From NCBI RefSeq assembly GCF_000716335.1, contig NZ_JOBL01000100.1:1-64000 (forward strand): a stretch of DNA of 64,000 nt. The letters are read 5' to 3'. The notes beneath the pieces are model-generated. The model was given only the letters and a program-made list of their open reading frames with translations, was not told the DNA's origin and did no database searches. The DNA is from Streptomyces sp. NRRL S-118 (GTDB taxonomy: Bacteria; Actinomycetota; Actinomycetes; Streptomycetales; Streptomycetaceae). Made by a program: the position numbers and the translations under genes. Positions 9,172 to 18,502 of this stretch are shown here, one piece after another (position 1 is the stretch's first letter; every line of letters begins with the position of its first letter).

Positions 9172-10566
9172 GGGGCGGGGTCCCTTCGCACGGGGTGGGT
9201 AGCGGGTGATTTGCACTTGTGCGGATAACGCCACGTCAGCCTACCGCTGGGCACCGGGGGGCGCGGCTCGGTGCGGGGTCTCGATGAAGGGTGCGTCTCC
9301 CCCGGCCTGCCCTGCCCGAAACCGGGAGCAGGCCCCGCTGTCCCATCCGACGGGTGCAGGAGGGCGACTTCGCGCCGGGAGGGCGGCTGGGCGGGCGCGG
9401 GCGGCCGAGGTGCGCGTGCGGCTGGCGCGGAGCATCGAACGCCGGGCCGGCGCGGGTACGTGACGGGCGCGGGGCGGGTGACCGGCGCAGCGTGGCCGGG
9501 GCTGGTGCGCGGCGTGTGACCGGCGATCCGTGGCCGGGGCGGGTGCACCGTGGCCGGGGCTGGCGCGGGCGCGTGGGGCCCTGCCGCGCGGCAGGGTTTG
9601 GCCCCGTGCGTCGGGCCGGCGCGGGCGCCTGACCGGACCACGGTGGCCTGGGCACCGGGCGCAGGCCCCGTGGGGCCCTGCCGCGCGGCAGGGTTTGGCC
9701 CCGTGCGTCGGGCCGGCGCGGGCGCGTGACCGGACCACGGTGGCCTGGGCACCGGGCGCGGGGCCCAGTTGGGCATGGCCCCAGGCCAGGGCATGGCCCC
9801 AGGCCAGGGCCTGGCGCCGTGGCGTCGGGCGGACGTCGACCCCGTCGGGCGCGGGCTCCGGGCCACTGCCAAGAGCCCATGGGCGGCGGCCCGCCGCGGG
9901 CACGCGACCGGCGAACCGGGCCTCGCCGTGCATGGCCCGTCGGGGATGGCCCTCTCGGGCATGGCCCGGGGCCAGGGCGGCCTGGTCCCGGGGCGGCGGC
10001 CGGCGGCACTACGCCCCTCCCCGGCACCGGGCTTGCGTACGACACGAGCGGCGGCTGCCGGACAGAGGCGGCGGTTCGGCCCTCGCGGCCGGCGCCGGCC
10101 GGGGCCCGCTCCCGGGGTCCGGGGTCGGCGTACGGCACGAGCGGCGGTCTTCCGCCAAAAGCAGCGACCTCACGCCTCGGGCGCAGCCGCCGGGAAAGGC
10201 GGCTCCCCGCTGACGGCGGTTCGGCCCGCGCCGCCGACCTCGGGCCGGGGCCCCGCCGCCGAGCCAGCCCTAGGCCGCCCCCACTCCGGGACCCGGCACC
10301 CCGACCGGCGGACAGCACACGCAGCGGCCCCCACCAGGCGCAGCCGCCGGAGGCCGCGGCTCACCACCTACAGCAGCGGTCCCGCCCGCGCCACCGGCCC
10401 GGACAAGGGCCCTCGCTCCGGAACCCCGCCCCCGGGCCGGCGTACAGCACGAGCGGCGAGCTCACGCCGCCGACGCAGTCGCCGGAAGCCGCGGCTCGCC
10501 GCCCACAGCAGCCGGGCCCGCGCCGCCCGCGTCACGCGCGCCGCTTCCCGTCGGCCACCAGCCGCC
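9172..10566. other. 1.4-kb gene-free, repeat-rich interval
   Basis: Between the Trm112-like gene and manB lies 1395 bp in which several frames stay open, but every translation is Arg/Pro/Gly/Ala low-complexity and shows no conserved motif, which is the usual artefact of very high GC. It holds a 97-bp tandem duplication (9572-9765), an 18-bp duplication near 9775-9815 and several degenerate copies of a GTACGGCACGAGCGGCG element (near 10035, 10131, 10441). It separates genes that are adjacent in related genomes, so it looks like expanded intergenic DNA. Confidence 0.6.
9572..9765. repeat. 97-bp tandem duplication
   Basis: Copy 1 spans 9572-9668 and copy 2 begins at 9669. Both contain CGTGGGGCCCTGCCGCGCGG, a GTTTGGCCCCGTGCGTCGGG block and CCGGACCACGGTGGCCTGGG in the same order, with only a few substitutions. 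The near identity implies a recent slippage or unequal crossover event. Confidence 0.9.
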
Positions 10567-11940
10567 TCAGGAGGACCGGATGAGTGCCAGGACCTCGTCG
10601 CGGAGCTTCGTCATCATCGGCTCGTCCCTCGCCTCGACGTTCAGGCGGAGCAGCGGCTCCGTGTTGGAGGGACGGAGGTTGAACCACCAGTCGGAGGACG
10701 TCACCGTCAGGCCGTCGAGCTCGTCGAGGGTGACGCCGGGCCGGGCGGCGAAGGCCTCGCGCACCGCGGCGGTGCGGCCGGCCTGGTCCGGGACGGTGGA
10801 GTTGATCTCGCCGGAGCCGGTGTAGCGGTCGTACGAGGCGACCAGCGCCGACAGCGGGGCGTCCTGCCCGCCCAGGGCCGCGAGGACGTGGAGGGCGGCC
10901 AGCATGCCGGTGTCGGCGTTCCAGAAGTCCCGGAAGTAGTAGTGGGCCGAGTGCTCGCCGCCGAAGATCGCGCCGGTCCGGGCCATCTCCGCCTTGATGA
11001 AGGAGTGGCCGACCCGCGTGCGCACCGGGGTGCCGCCGTTCTCCCGGACGACCTCGGGGACGGACCAGGAGGTGATCAGGTTGTGGATGACCGTGCCGCC
11101 CGGGTGCTTGGCGAGCTCCCGCGCGGCGACGAGAGCGGTGATCGCCGACGGGGGCACGGGCTCGCCCCGCTCGTCCACCACGAAGCAGCGGTCGGCGTCG
11201 CCGTCGAAGGCGAGACCGAGGTCGGCCCCCTCCGAGACGACGCGGGCCTGCAGGTCCACGAGGTTGGCCGGGTCCAGCGGGTTGGCCTCGTGGTTGGGGA
11301 AGGTGCCGTCCAGCTCGAAGTACATCGGGACGAGCGTGAGGGGCAGTCCCTCGAAGACCGTGGGGACGGTGTGGCCGCCCATGCCGTTGCCCGCGTCGAC
11401 GACGACCTTCAGCGGGCGGATCGCGGTCAGGTCGACCAGGGACTTCAGGTGTGCGGCATAGTCGGTGAGCGTCTCGCGCTCCTTGACCTCGCCGGGGATC
11501 GCCGCCGGGGCCGGGGCGCCCGCCGCGCGCCATGACTCGGCCAGCGAGCGGATCTCCGCCAGGCCCGTGTCCTGCCCGACGGGCGCCGCGCCTGCCCGGC
11601 ACAGCTTGATGCCGTTGTACTGGGCCGGGTTGTGCGACGCCGTGAACATCGCTCCCGGCAGGTCGAGCAGACCCGAGGCGAAGTACAGCTGGTCCGTCGA
11701 GCACAGCCCGATCAGCGTGACGTCCGCGCCCTGGGCCGCCGCTCCGCGTGCGAAGGCGGCCGTCAGGGCCGGGGAGGAGGGCCGCATGTCGTGGCCCACC
11801 ACGATCGCGTCAGCGCCGGTCACCCGGACGAACGCCGCACCGAACAGCTCGGACAGCTTCTCGTCCCACTGATCCGGCACCACCCCGCGGATGTCGTACG
11901 CCTTCACGATCTGTGACAGATCAGACAGATCAGCAGTCAC
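10567..11940 (-). CDS. manB: Phosphomannomutase/phosphoglucomutase
   Basis: 457 residues from a GTG start with AGGAGGG eight bases upstream. It is an alpha-D-phosphohexomutase that converts mannose-6-phosphate to mannose-1-phosphate (and probably glucose phosphates). The catalytic phosphoserine loop is MFTASHNPAQYNG (Ser102), the magnesium loop is FDGDADRC, the sugar-recognition loop is GGEHSAHYYF, and the C-terminal phosphate-binding motif is LRPSNTEPLLRLNVEA. It continues the mannose-activation set with manA and the nucleotidylyltransferase at 23896. The orthologous position in mycobacteria is held by the phosphomannomutase next to the DUF3499 gene, also next to it here. Confidence 0.94.
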   Translation of the reverse strand: MTADLSDLSQIVKAYDIRGVVPDQWDEKLSELFGAAFVRVTGADAIVVGHDMRPSSPALTAAFARGAAAQGADVTLIGLCSTDQLYFASGLLDLPGAMFTASHNPAQYNGIKLCRAGAAPVGQDTGLAEIRSLAESWRAAGAPAPAAIPGEVKERETLTDYAAHLKSLVDLTAIRPLKVVVDAGNGMGGHTVPTVFEGLPLTLVPMYFELDGTFPNHEANPLDPANLVDLQARVVSEGADLGLAFDGDADRCFVVDERGEPVPPSAITALVAARELAKHPGGTVIHNLITSWSVPEVVRENGGTPVRTRVGHSFIKAEMARTGAIFGGEHSAHYYFRDFWNADTGMLAALHVLAALGGQDAPLSALVASYDRYTGSGEINSTVPDQAGRTAAVREAFAARPGVTLDELDGLTVTSSDWWFNLRPSNTEPLLRLNVEARDEPMMTKLRDEVLALIRSS

Positions 11941-12126
11941 TGGCCGAACCCTCCTGCATGCCTTTGTGGAGTAGACAAAGTACCTGGAGGGCCCGGGGCA
12001 GGGACCACGAGTCGGGCCTCGGTGCGCGGCTCCGGCCCGGAGGCCGGCGTCGCATGGAGAACCTCGGAGATCAAGACCTCCGGAGATCAGGAACTCAGGA
12101 GATCAAGAGCTCAGGAACTCGGGAGA

Positions 12127-12513
12127 TCAGGCGTCGGGGGAGCGCAGCACCCGCAGGTGGCCGCGGCGGCCGACCTCGACGGGGTCGCCGGCCCGGCCAC
12201 CGCCCTTGCCGCCGGCCTGCGCCGCCCGCTCCCGCTCCTGCGGGCGGGCCGCTTCCCGTACGGCGTTGGCGAGCGCCTCCAGGTCGTCACCGCTCGGGCG
12301 GGCGGGGCCGGAGCCGTCGGACAGCCGGACGACCTCCCAGCCGCGCGGCGCCGTCAGGCGCTCGCTGTGCTCGGCGCACAGGTCGTAGCAGTGGGGCTCG
12401 GCGTAGGTGGCGAGCGGGCCGAGGACCGCAGTCGAGTCGGCATAGACGTACGTCAGTGTCGCGACGGCAGGGCGGCCGCACGCGGTGCGCGAACAGCGAC
12501 GTACAGGGCTCAC
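12127..12513 (-). CDS. DUF3499 family protein
   Basis: 128 residues from the GTG giving MSPVRRCSRTACGRP; GTG codons 16-17 residues upstream (VVESRRGPLK) are alternative starts. Four Cys and two His are arranged like a zinc site: CSRTAC, then PHCYDLCAEH. The segment ATLTYVYADSTAVLGPLATY and GWEVVRL are the most protein-like parts; the tail is charged and probably disordered. DUF3499 is restricted to actinobacteria, sits between manB and the zincin-like gene, and has no known function. The metal-binding idea is inference from cysteine spacing. Confidence 0.85.
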   Translation of the reverse strand: MSPVRRCSRTACGRPAVATLTYVYADSTAVLGPLATYAEPHCYDLCAEHSERLTAPRGWEVVRLSDGSGPARPSGDDLEALANAVREAARPQERERAAQAGGKGGGRAGDPVEVGRRGHLRVLRSPDA

Positions 12514-12804
12514 GATGTTGGACGGTACCGCACTCTTGAGCGGGCCGCGACGACTCTCCACCACGTCACTCGCCCGTGTCGCGGTGTGACGTCCGGCACA
12601 GCGCCCTTCGGGGCAACTCGCCTGACCTGCGCGGGAGGAGAGCCGCGGCAGCCGGTCGCGGCGGGCGGACCCGACACCAGCCGGAATGAATGTGGTCATT
12701 CCAGACGAGAGAAGCGATCGACCAGCTGTGCCGAATCGAGCGCAAGCTTGGCCGGAATGTTCAATAAGCGACATGGGCGAGGGGAGAGCTACCCTGCGTG
12801 AGTG

Positions 12805-13212
12805 ATGGACAGTTCCGTACCTCCCCGCCGCCGCGATCGGCACGGCCGCGGCATGCGCGGGCCCGTCGCCCCGCCCCAGGTACCGCTCTCCGCCACCCGC
12901 GCGGACACCTTCCGGGATCTGGTGCAGGACTCCGTCGAACGGCTGGAGCGCCGATGGCCCCAGCTCGCCGAGGTCGACTTCCACGTCCTGGAGGTGCCGG
13001 TGTCCCCCGACGAGTCCGTGCCTCTGGGCACGTCGGTGCCGGCCGGGCGTGACCGGCCGGCCCGGATCGTGGTCTACCGGCGTCCGGTGGAGCTGCGCGC
13101 CAAGAGCCGCGACGAACGGGCCCTGCTCGTGCACGAGGTCGTCGTGGAGCAGGTGGCCGACCTGCTGGGGCTCGCGCCGGAGTCCGTGGACCCCCGGTAC
13201 GGGCAGGACTGA
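12805..13212 (+). CDS. Zincin-like metallopeptidase family protein lacking the HExxH motif
   Basis: 135 residues from the ATG (a GTG codon precedes it). The fold matches the small minimal-zincin family (PF06262-like) found beside DUF3499: FRDLVQDSVERLERRWPQL, then VDFHVLEVPV, then RIVVYRRPVELRA. Active members have HExxHH near the C-terminus; here that helix reads LLVHEVVVEQVADLLGL, so His-Glu are kept but both downstream zinc-binding His are replaced. It is therefore probably not an active peptidase, unless it uses other ligands. It is divergent from DUF3499 across a gap of about 290 bp. Confidence 0.8.
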   Translation: MDSSVPPRRRDRHGRGMRGPVAPPQVPLSATRADTFRDLVQDSVERLERRWPQLAEVDFHVLEVPVSPDESVPLGTSVPAGRDRPARIVVYRRPVELRAKSRDERALLVHEVVVEQVADLLGLAPESVDPRYGQD

Positions 13213-13217
13213 GCGGC

Positions 13218-14771
13218 TCAGTCGTCCAGGACCGACAGGTCCTGCCTGGCCGCCGGCACCTCCACCGTGCCGCGGTCGTCCGCCACGGTCTGCACCGTGA
13301 ACATCGGGACGCCGTCGTCCGGGACCGCCAGCGTGCGCGCCGCGTGCACCGGGCCGCCCGAGACCGTCTCGACCGTCAGCGCGTACGCGCCCTTCAGGCC
13401 CGCCGGCACCGGCGGCGTGACCGCCAGGGTCGTACCGGCCTTGACCGTGTACGTCTTGCTGCTCGGCGTGCCCGCCCGGGTGCCCGCGGAGGCCGTGACC
13501 CTGACCTCCGCGGTCGCGGTGGGCGCGGTCAGCGACAGTGTCGTGCCCTTGTCACGGTTGTCCGCGACGGTCCCCCGCGCGCCGACCGGGCCGGTCGCCG
13601 GGATGAAGGCGACCTCCTGCCGGTCGCCCTTGCCGCGGACGACACGCAGCGCCGCGACCACCGGCGTGGCCCGCCGGGCCTGGGCGGGCGACAGGACCAG
13701 CGAGCCGGCCTCGCCGCGCGTGACGTCCTTGAGGTCGACGGACGCGGTCATGCCGGACTTGACGTGCAGTTCGCGCGCGGCGGCCGGGACGAAGGTGCCC
13801 GTCGGGCCGGCGAGCTGGATCCTGAGGTCGGCGTCGTCCTCGCCCGGCGCGAACGCCACCAGCCGTACGGACGTGGCGTCCGCCGGGATGCCGGGCAGCA
13901 CCAGCGTGCCGGAGGGGTCGGCGGAGGCGGGCAGCCAGTCGCTGCCGAGCGTGTCGTCCGCGGAGCGCACCACCGCGCCGACCCTGCCGCTGCGGGTGGT
14001 GACGTGGACGGTGACGTCGTCGGCGGCCGGGTCCGTCGTCAGGGTGGACAGCAGGACCGGCACGCTGGACCGGGCGGGGACGGTGATGCCTTCGGTGAGC
14101 TGGGTCTTGAGGGCGCCCTTCGGCCCGTGCAGCTCGATGTCGGCGACGACGGCCGTGTCGTCGGGGTTCGTCAGGTGGACGTAGTCCTGGCGCTGCTTGG
14201 CGGTGGAGGCGCCGGGGAACCAGAAGTCGGTGTCCGGGGCGGTGCAGCTGACGCCGAGCAGGCCGCGCGCGCCGCCCGCCGGGACCGTGGTGGTCTGCTG
14301 GGTGGTCCAGCCGGGGGCGAGGCGGCCGGAGGCGGTCCCCACGAGGGCCGGGGCGTCGCCGCCGTCGGCCTCGGCGGAGACCGGCTTGCCGGGCTGGGCC
14401 AGGGTGACCACCGGCTTGTCGGCCGCGGCCGGCTTCTTCGCCTTCGCCGTGTCCGCCTTCCTGGCGTCCTTCCCGGTGTCCGCCGTCGTCTCATCGGCCG
14501 CCTTCGCGGCGGACGGCTTCAGCTCGGCCGCGCCCTTGTCGCCGCCGGACCCGGTCGCGGCGGGGGTGAAGGACGTGTACAGCGTCTCCGCCACCTCGGA
14601 GGTGCTGGGCGCGGGGCACAGCAGGCTGGAACGCTCCACCGGCAGCCGGACCGGGGCCTTCGCCGCGGTCGCCGGGCCGCCGGCCCCCTCCGGCTGGGTC
14701 AGCGCGGCGATGCCGGTGACGGCGGCGAGGGCGGTGACGGCCGCGAGGAGGGAGAGGGTCGTCCGGTTCAC
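13218..14771 (-). CDS. Secreted/membrane-anchored DUF5719-type protein
   Basis: 517 residues starting at a GTG (MNRTTLSLLAAVTAL) that overlaps the stop of the upstream glycosyltransferase by 4 bp (GTGA), so translation is coupled. An N-terminal signal or anchor (about 5-25) leads to an Ala/Lys-rich linker, then repeated beta-rich immunoglobulin-like stretches such as VHLTNPDDTAVVADIELHGP and TLSLTAPTATAEVRVTASAG. This fits the actinobacterial DUF5719 family encoded next to the large membrane glycosyltransferase. It is probably extracytoplasmic and helps the glycosyltransferase act or be located. The exact role is unknown. Confidence 0.8.
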   Translation of the reverse strand: MNRTTLSLLAAVTALAAVTGIAALTQPEGAGGPATAAKAPVRLPVERSSLLCPAPSTSEVAETLYTSFTPAATGSGGDKGAAELKPSAAKAADETTADTGKDARKADTAKAKKPAAADKPVVTLAQPGKPVSAEADGGDAPALVGTASGRLAPGWTTQQTTTVPAGGARGLLGVSCTAPDTDFWFPGASTAKQRQDYVHLTNPDDTAVVADIELHGPKGALKTQLTEGITVPARSSVPVLLSTLTTDPAADDVTVHVTTRSGRVGAVVRSADDTLGSDWLPASADPSGTLVLPGIPADATSVRLVAFAPGEDDADLRIQLAGPTGTFVPAAARELHVKSGMTASVDLKDVTRGEAGSLVLSPAQARRATPVVAALRVVRGKGDRQEVAFIPATGPVGARGTVADNRDKGTTLSLTAPTATAEVRVTASAGTRAGTPSSKTYTVKAGTTLAVTPPVPAGLKGAYALTVETVSGGPVHAARTLAVPDDGVPMFTVQTVADDRGTVEVPAARQDLSVLDD

Positions 14772-17700
14772 TGGTTGCTGCTCCCGTCGGGACGCTGCTC
14801 GGTCTCGTAGCCGTAGGGGTCGTACGGGCCCTGCCCGTACTGCCCCTGGCCCTGCTCGTACTGCCCCTGGCCGGTGGCCTGGGCCTGGGCCGTGCCCTGC
14901 TCGTACTGCGGCTGCCCCTGCGGGTACTGCTGCTGGTACTGCTCGTACGCGTCGTACTGCTGGTGCTGCTGCTGGTACGGGTACTGCTCGTACTGCTGCG
15001 GGTACTGCGGCTGATAGGGGTCGTACTGCTGCTGGTACGGGTCGTACTGCTGCTGCCCGTAGGACTGTTCGTAGGTCTGTTGCGCCTGCTGCTGTGCCTG
15101 CGCCGCGTACGGATCGGCATCCGGTACGGGAGCGGGGGCGGCAGCGGAGCCGGTGCCGGAGCCCGGGCCGTCGGCCTCCGGCCGGCCGGACCGGGCGGCT
15201 TCCGCGTCGGCCGCCTCCGCGGCTTCCGCGGCCTCCGCGGCCGCCCGCAACCGGCGGGCACGTCGTCCGTCCCCCGTGATGTCCTGCGCCGGGATCGCGA
15301 CGGCCTCCTCCGGGAGGTCGTCGTCGACGTCGCGGCGCCGCCCCGGCAGGGCCAGGACGAGGAGCACCACGGCGAGGAAGCACTGGGTCCAGACCCACGC
15401 CGTGTGGGTGAGGGGGGCCTCGTAGGTCAGGTCGAGGCGCCCGCCCTCGGCGGGCAGTTCGAAGCCCTGCGCCCAGCCGTCGACGGTGGTCTTCTTCAGC
15501 GCCCGCCCGTCGAGGGAGGCCTGCCAGCCGTCGTCCGCGCGGTCCGCGATCCGCAGGATGCGTCCGCCGCCCCCGGCCGGGATCTCGGTGTGCGCCTCGA
15601 CAGGGCCGGAGGCGACAGGGAGCCGCTCCCCCTTGCCGTCGCCGCCCGGGACGATGGTGGCCCGCGCGACCTGGCGGTCGACCCGCCACAGCGCGCTGCC
15701 GTCGATCTGGCTGAGCCGGCTCAGGCCGGGCGTGGCGTCCAGGACGCGGCTCATCCGGCGCGGCGCGCCGTCCCGCACCAGCACGTACCGGATGGCGAAG
15801 CCGCTGAGCTGGTCCGACTGGTCGGCGCCGGAGCCCGCGACGAGGTGGGCGACGACCTTGTCGAGGCGGGCGTCGCCGCCGCCGGCCGCGGAGAGCTCGG
15901 CGTCGCCGAGGCGCCCGCCGGACCCGCGGACCAGGGTGTACGAGACCTCGCCCGGCGAGGTGCCGCCGAGGACCAGGGTGCGCGGCTGGTCGCGGGTGTC
16001 GCTCTCCTCCGCGACGAACGCCGGGACCTGCACGGGGTCGCGCCGCTCCAGCGGTCCGGCGGCGCCGCCGAGCATCCAGCCGGCCGCGGAGACGAGCGGG
16101 CCGGCCGCGGCGGCGAGGGCGATCAGCACGGCCACGGGCTGGCGCCAGCCGAAGCTCTGCGCGGCGACGCGCGTGCGGCCGCCTTCCGCGCCGAGCATGC
16201 CCGCCGCGAGCAGGGCGATGCCGTACACGAGGGTGGCGGGGCCGGCCCAGCCCGACGCGTTGCCGACCACGGCGAACACCAGACCGGTCAGCGCGGTGAC
16301 CCACGCGGTGAGGACGGCGAACCGGCGCTCGCCGCGCAGCAGGGCCGCCAGCGCGGCCAGGACCAGGCCGAAGAGGACGAGTCCGCCGACGGTCTTCGGG
16401 CCGCCCGGGTCGGCGCCGAGCAGGTCGAGCGCGCTCGCCGACCCCGTACCGATGTCCATGCCCGCCTCGTCGAGGAAGGCGGACGGGTCGGTCAGCAGCG
16501 ACAGCGACCAGGGGGCGAGGACGAGCAGCGGGGTGCCGACGGCGGCGAGGAAGCGCAGCCCGTACGCGGTGATGTCGTCGCGCCGCAGGACCAGGACGGC
16601 GATGCCGAGGACCACGGCGAGTGGCCACACGACCGGCGTGAACGCCATGGTGAAGGTGATCAGGAGCGTGTACGCCCAGGTGGCACGCCAGCTGCCGCGG
16701 GCCGCGCCCCTCCCGCCGCCGCGCAGCCCGTGGGCGGCGACGGCGGCGCGGGCGAGCAGCGGCAGGACGACGGCGAGGACGGCGGTGCCGAGCCGCCCGG
16801 TGGCCAGAGCGCCGGTCGCGGCCGGGAGGAAGGCGTACGCGATGGCGCCCCAGGCACGCAGCAGCCGGGACTCGACGAGCGCGCGCGAGGCGAAGTACGC
16901 GGTCACGCCGGCCAGCGGTACGGAGCAGACGAGCAGCACGGTGAGCGCGAGGCCGGTCGAGCCGAGGAACAGCGCGGACAGGACGGCGAGGACCGCCAGG
17001 TACGGGGGCGCGCTCTGGGTGCCGCCGGTGGAGAGCGGGTGCCAGGCGTCGGCGTACCGGCTCCACAGCTCGCCGACCCCGTCGGGGGCGGGCAGCAGCG
17101 CGCCGCCGGCGAGGGAGCCGGCGCCGAACAGGCCGCGGCAGGCGACCACGGAGACGACGAGCAGCAGGGCGAAGAGGACCGGGCCCGGTTTGTGGGCGAT
17201 CTTCTTCAGGCGGGCGAACTGCTCGATCTCCAGGAAGTCGGCGTCGTCCCCGCCCGGTCCGGATTCGACGGCACCGTGCCGGGAGCCGCCCGAATCGGCG
17301 TCCGAGCCGCCGACGTTGGACATCACCTGCTCGACGGTGGCGCGGACGGTGGCGCCCGGCGGCGGGAACAGCGGGCGCAGTTCGGCCGGTTCGACGGCCC
17401 GGCGGCTGCGTCTGCGGCGGGCGGCGATGATCCGCTCGGGCCGCAGCAGCGTGCCGAAGAGGCCCATGACTTCGTCGACGGCCTGGCCGGGTGCCTTGCC
17501 GACGAGGTAGGCGAGGGTACGCAGCAGGGTGCCGACGACCAGGCGGAGCAGGACCCAGGGGAAGGCGGCGCCGCGCGCGTTGGCCAGCAGGGTGTAGACG
17601 GCGCCGGCCTTGTCGACACGGTGCGGGCTGGCCACCGAGCGCCCCACGCAGTCGACGCTGCGCCGCTCGCGCGCGGACGCCTCGGCGTGGCGCAGGACGG

Positions 17701-18502
17701 CGTCGGGGGCGACGAGGACGCGGTGGCCGGCGGCGTGGGCGCGCCAGCACAGGTCGACGTCGTCGCGCATCAGGGGCAGACGCCGGTCGAAGCCGCCGAG
17801 CTGCTCGAAGACGTCGCGGCGGACGAGCATGCCGGCGCTGGAGACGGACAGGACGGAGCGGATCTGGTCGTGCTGGCCCTGGTCCTGTTCGCGGCGGTCC
17901 AGGCCGGTCCAGCGGCGGCCGCTGTTGGCGATGGAGACGCCGACCTCGAGCAGCTGCTTGCGGTCGTACCAGCCGCGCAGCTTGGGGCCGACGATCGCGG
18001 CGTACTCGTCGCTGTCCGCGACACGGAGCAGCTCGGCGAGGGCGTCGGGCTCGGGGGCGGAGTCGTCGTGGAGCAGCCACAGCCACTGGACGGGCTCGCC
18101 GTGCGGCAGCTCCGGCATGTCGTACGCCTCGTCGCGCCAGGTGCGGCTGACGGGGTCCCAGCCGCTGGGCCGCTTCAGGTACGGCAGGTCGTCGGGGCCG
18201 AGGACGGCCGCCGTGCGGGCGGCCTCCTCGACGGCGGCGCCGAAGCCGGTGCGGCGGGCGAGGTGGAGCACCCGCTCGTCGCCGATCGCCTCGGTGACCA
18301 GCCGTGCGGAGTCGTCGGCGCTGCCGGTGTCGGCGGCGATGACGTTCTGTACGGGGCGTTCCTGGCCGAGCAGTCCGGCGAGGACGTCCGGCAGCCAGCG
18401 GGCACCGTCGTGGGAGACGAGCACGGCCGTGACGACGTGTCGCGGGAACTCGGGCTGGTGCGCGGGCGATGCGGGGGAAAACGCGGCGGTGGTGGCGGAC
18501 AT
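14768..18502 (-). CDS. Very large membrane glycosyltransferase (GT2) with Gln/Tyr-rich tail
   Basis: 1244 residues, ATG start (MSATTAAFSPASPAHQPEF). Residues 20-300 form a GT-A glycosyltransferase 2 domain: VVTAVLVSHDGARWLPDVL, ADTGSADDSARLV, LLHDDSAPEPDALAELL with its acidic metal-binding residues, and RDDVDLCWRAHAAGH. About residues 460-1050 contain a dozen or more transmembrane segments with a large extracytoplasmic part, as in polyprenyl-phosphate-sugar GT-C enzymes. The last 110 residues are a Gln/Tyr/Pro/Gly tract (many QQQYDPY and QYEQ units). It probably builds a cell-envelope glycan; donor and acceptor are unknown. It is translationally coupled to the DUF5719 gene downstream. Confidence 0.85.
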   Translation of the reverse strand: MSATTAAFSPASPAHQPEFPRHVVTAVLVSHDGARWLPDVLAGLLGQERPVQNVIAADTGSADDSARLVTEAIGDERVLHLARRTGFGAAVEEAARTAAVLGPDDLPYLKRPSGWDPVSRTWRDEAYDMPELPHGEPVQWLWLLHDDSAPEPDALAELLRVADSDEYAAIVGPKLRGWYDRKQLLEVGVSIANSGRRWTGLDRREQDQGQHDQIRSVLSVSSAGMLVRRDVFEQLGGFDRRLPLMRDDVDLCWRAHAAGHRVLVAPDAVLRHAEASARERRSVDCVGRSVASPHRVDKAGAVYTLLANARGAAFPWVLLRLVVGTLLRTLAYLVGKAPGQAVDEVMGLFGTLLRPERIIAARRRRSRRAVEPAELRPLFPPPGATVRATVEQVMSNVGGSDADSGGSRHGAVESGPGGDDADFLEIEQFARLKKIAHKPGPVLFALLLVVSVVACRGLFGAGSLAGGALLPAPDGVGELWSRYADAWHPLSTGGTQSAPPYLAVLAVLSALFLGSTGLALTVLLVCSVPLAGVTAYFASRALVESRLLRAWGAIAYAFLPAATGALATGRLGTAVLAVVLPLLARAAVAAHGLRGGGRGAARGSWRATWAYTLLITFTMAFTPVVWPLAVVLGIAVLVLRRDDITAYGLRFLAAVGTPLLVLAPWSLSLLTDPSAFLDEAGMDIGTGSASALDLLGADPGGPKTVGGLVLFGLVLAALAALLRGERRFAVLTAWVTALTGLVFAVVGNASGWAGPATLVYGIALLAAGMLGAEGGRTRVAAQSFGWRQPVAVLIALAAAAGPLVSAAGWMLGGAAGPLERRDPVQVPAFVAEESDTRDQPRTLVLGGTSPGEVSYTLVRGSGGRLGDAELSAAGGGDARLDKVVAHLVAGSGADQSDQLSGFAIRYVLVRDGAPRRMSRVLDATPGLSRLSQIDGSALWRVDRQVARATIVPGGDGKGERLPVASGPVEAHTEIPAGGGGRILRIADRADDGWQASLDGRALKKTTVDGWAQGFELPAEGGRLDLTYEAPLTHTAWVWTQCFLAVVLLVLALPGRRRDVDDDLPEEAVAIPAQDITGDGRRARRLRAAAEAAEAAEAADAEAARSGRPEADGPGSGTGSAAAPAPVPDADPYAAQAQQQAQQTYEQSYGQQQYDPYQQQYDPYQPQYPQQYEQYPYQQQHQQYDAYEQYQQQYPQGQPQYEQGTAQAQATGQGQYEQGQGQYGQGPYDPYGYETEQRPDGSSNQ

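Noticed and set aside
9236..10318. Open frames of 230-660 codons in the repeat-rich gap before manB
   Set aside because: Several frames are open on both strands at once and all give Arg/Pro/Ala/Gly sequences without any domain; no ribosome site or conserved motif supports them.
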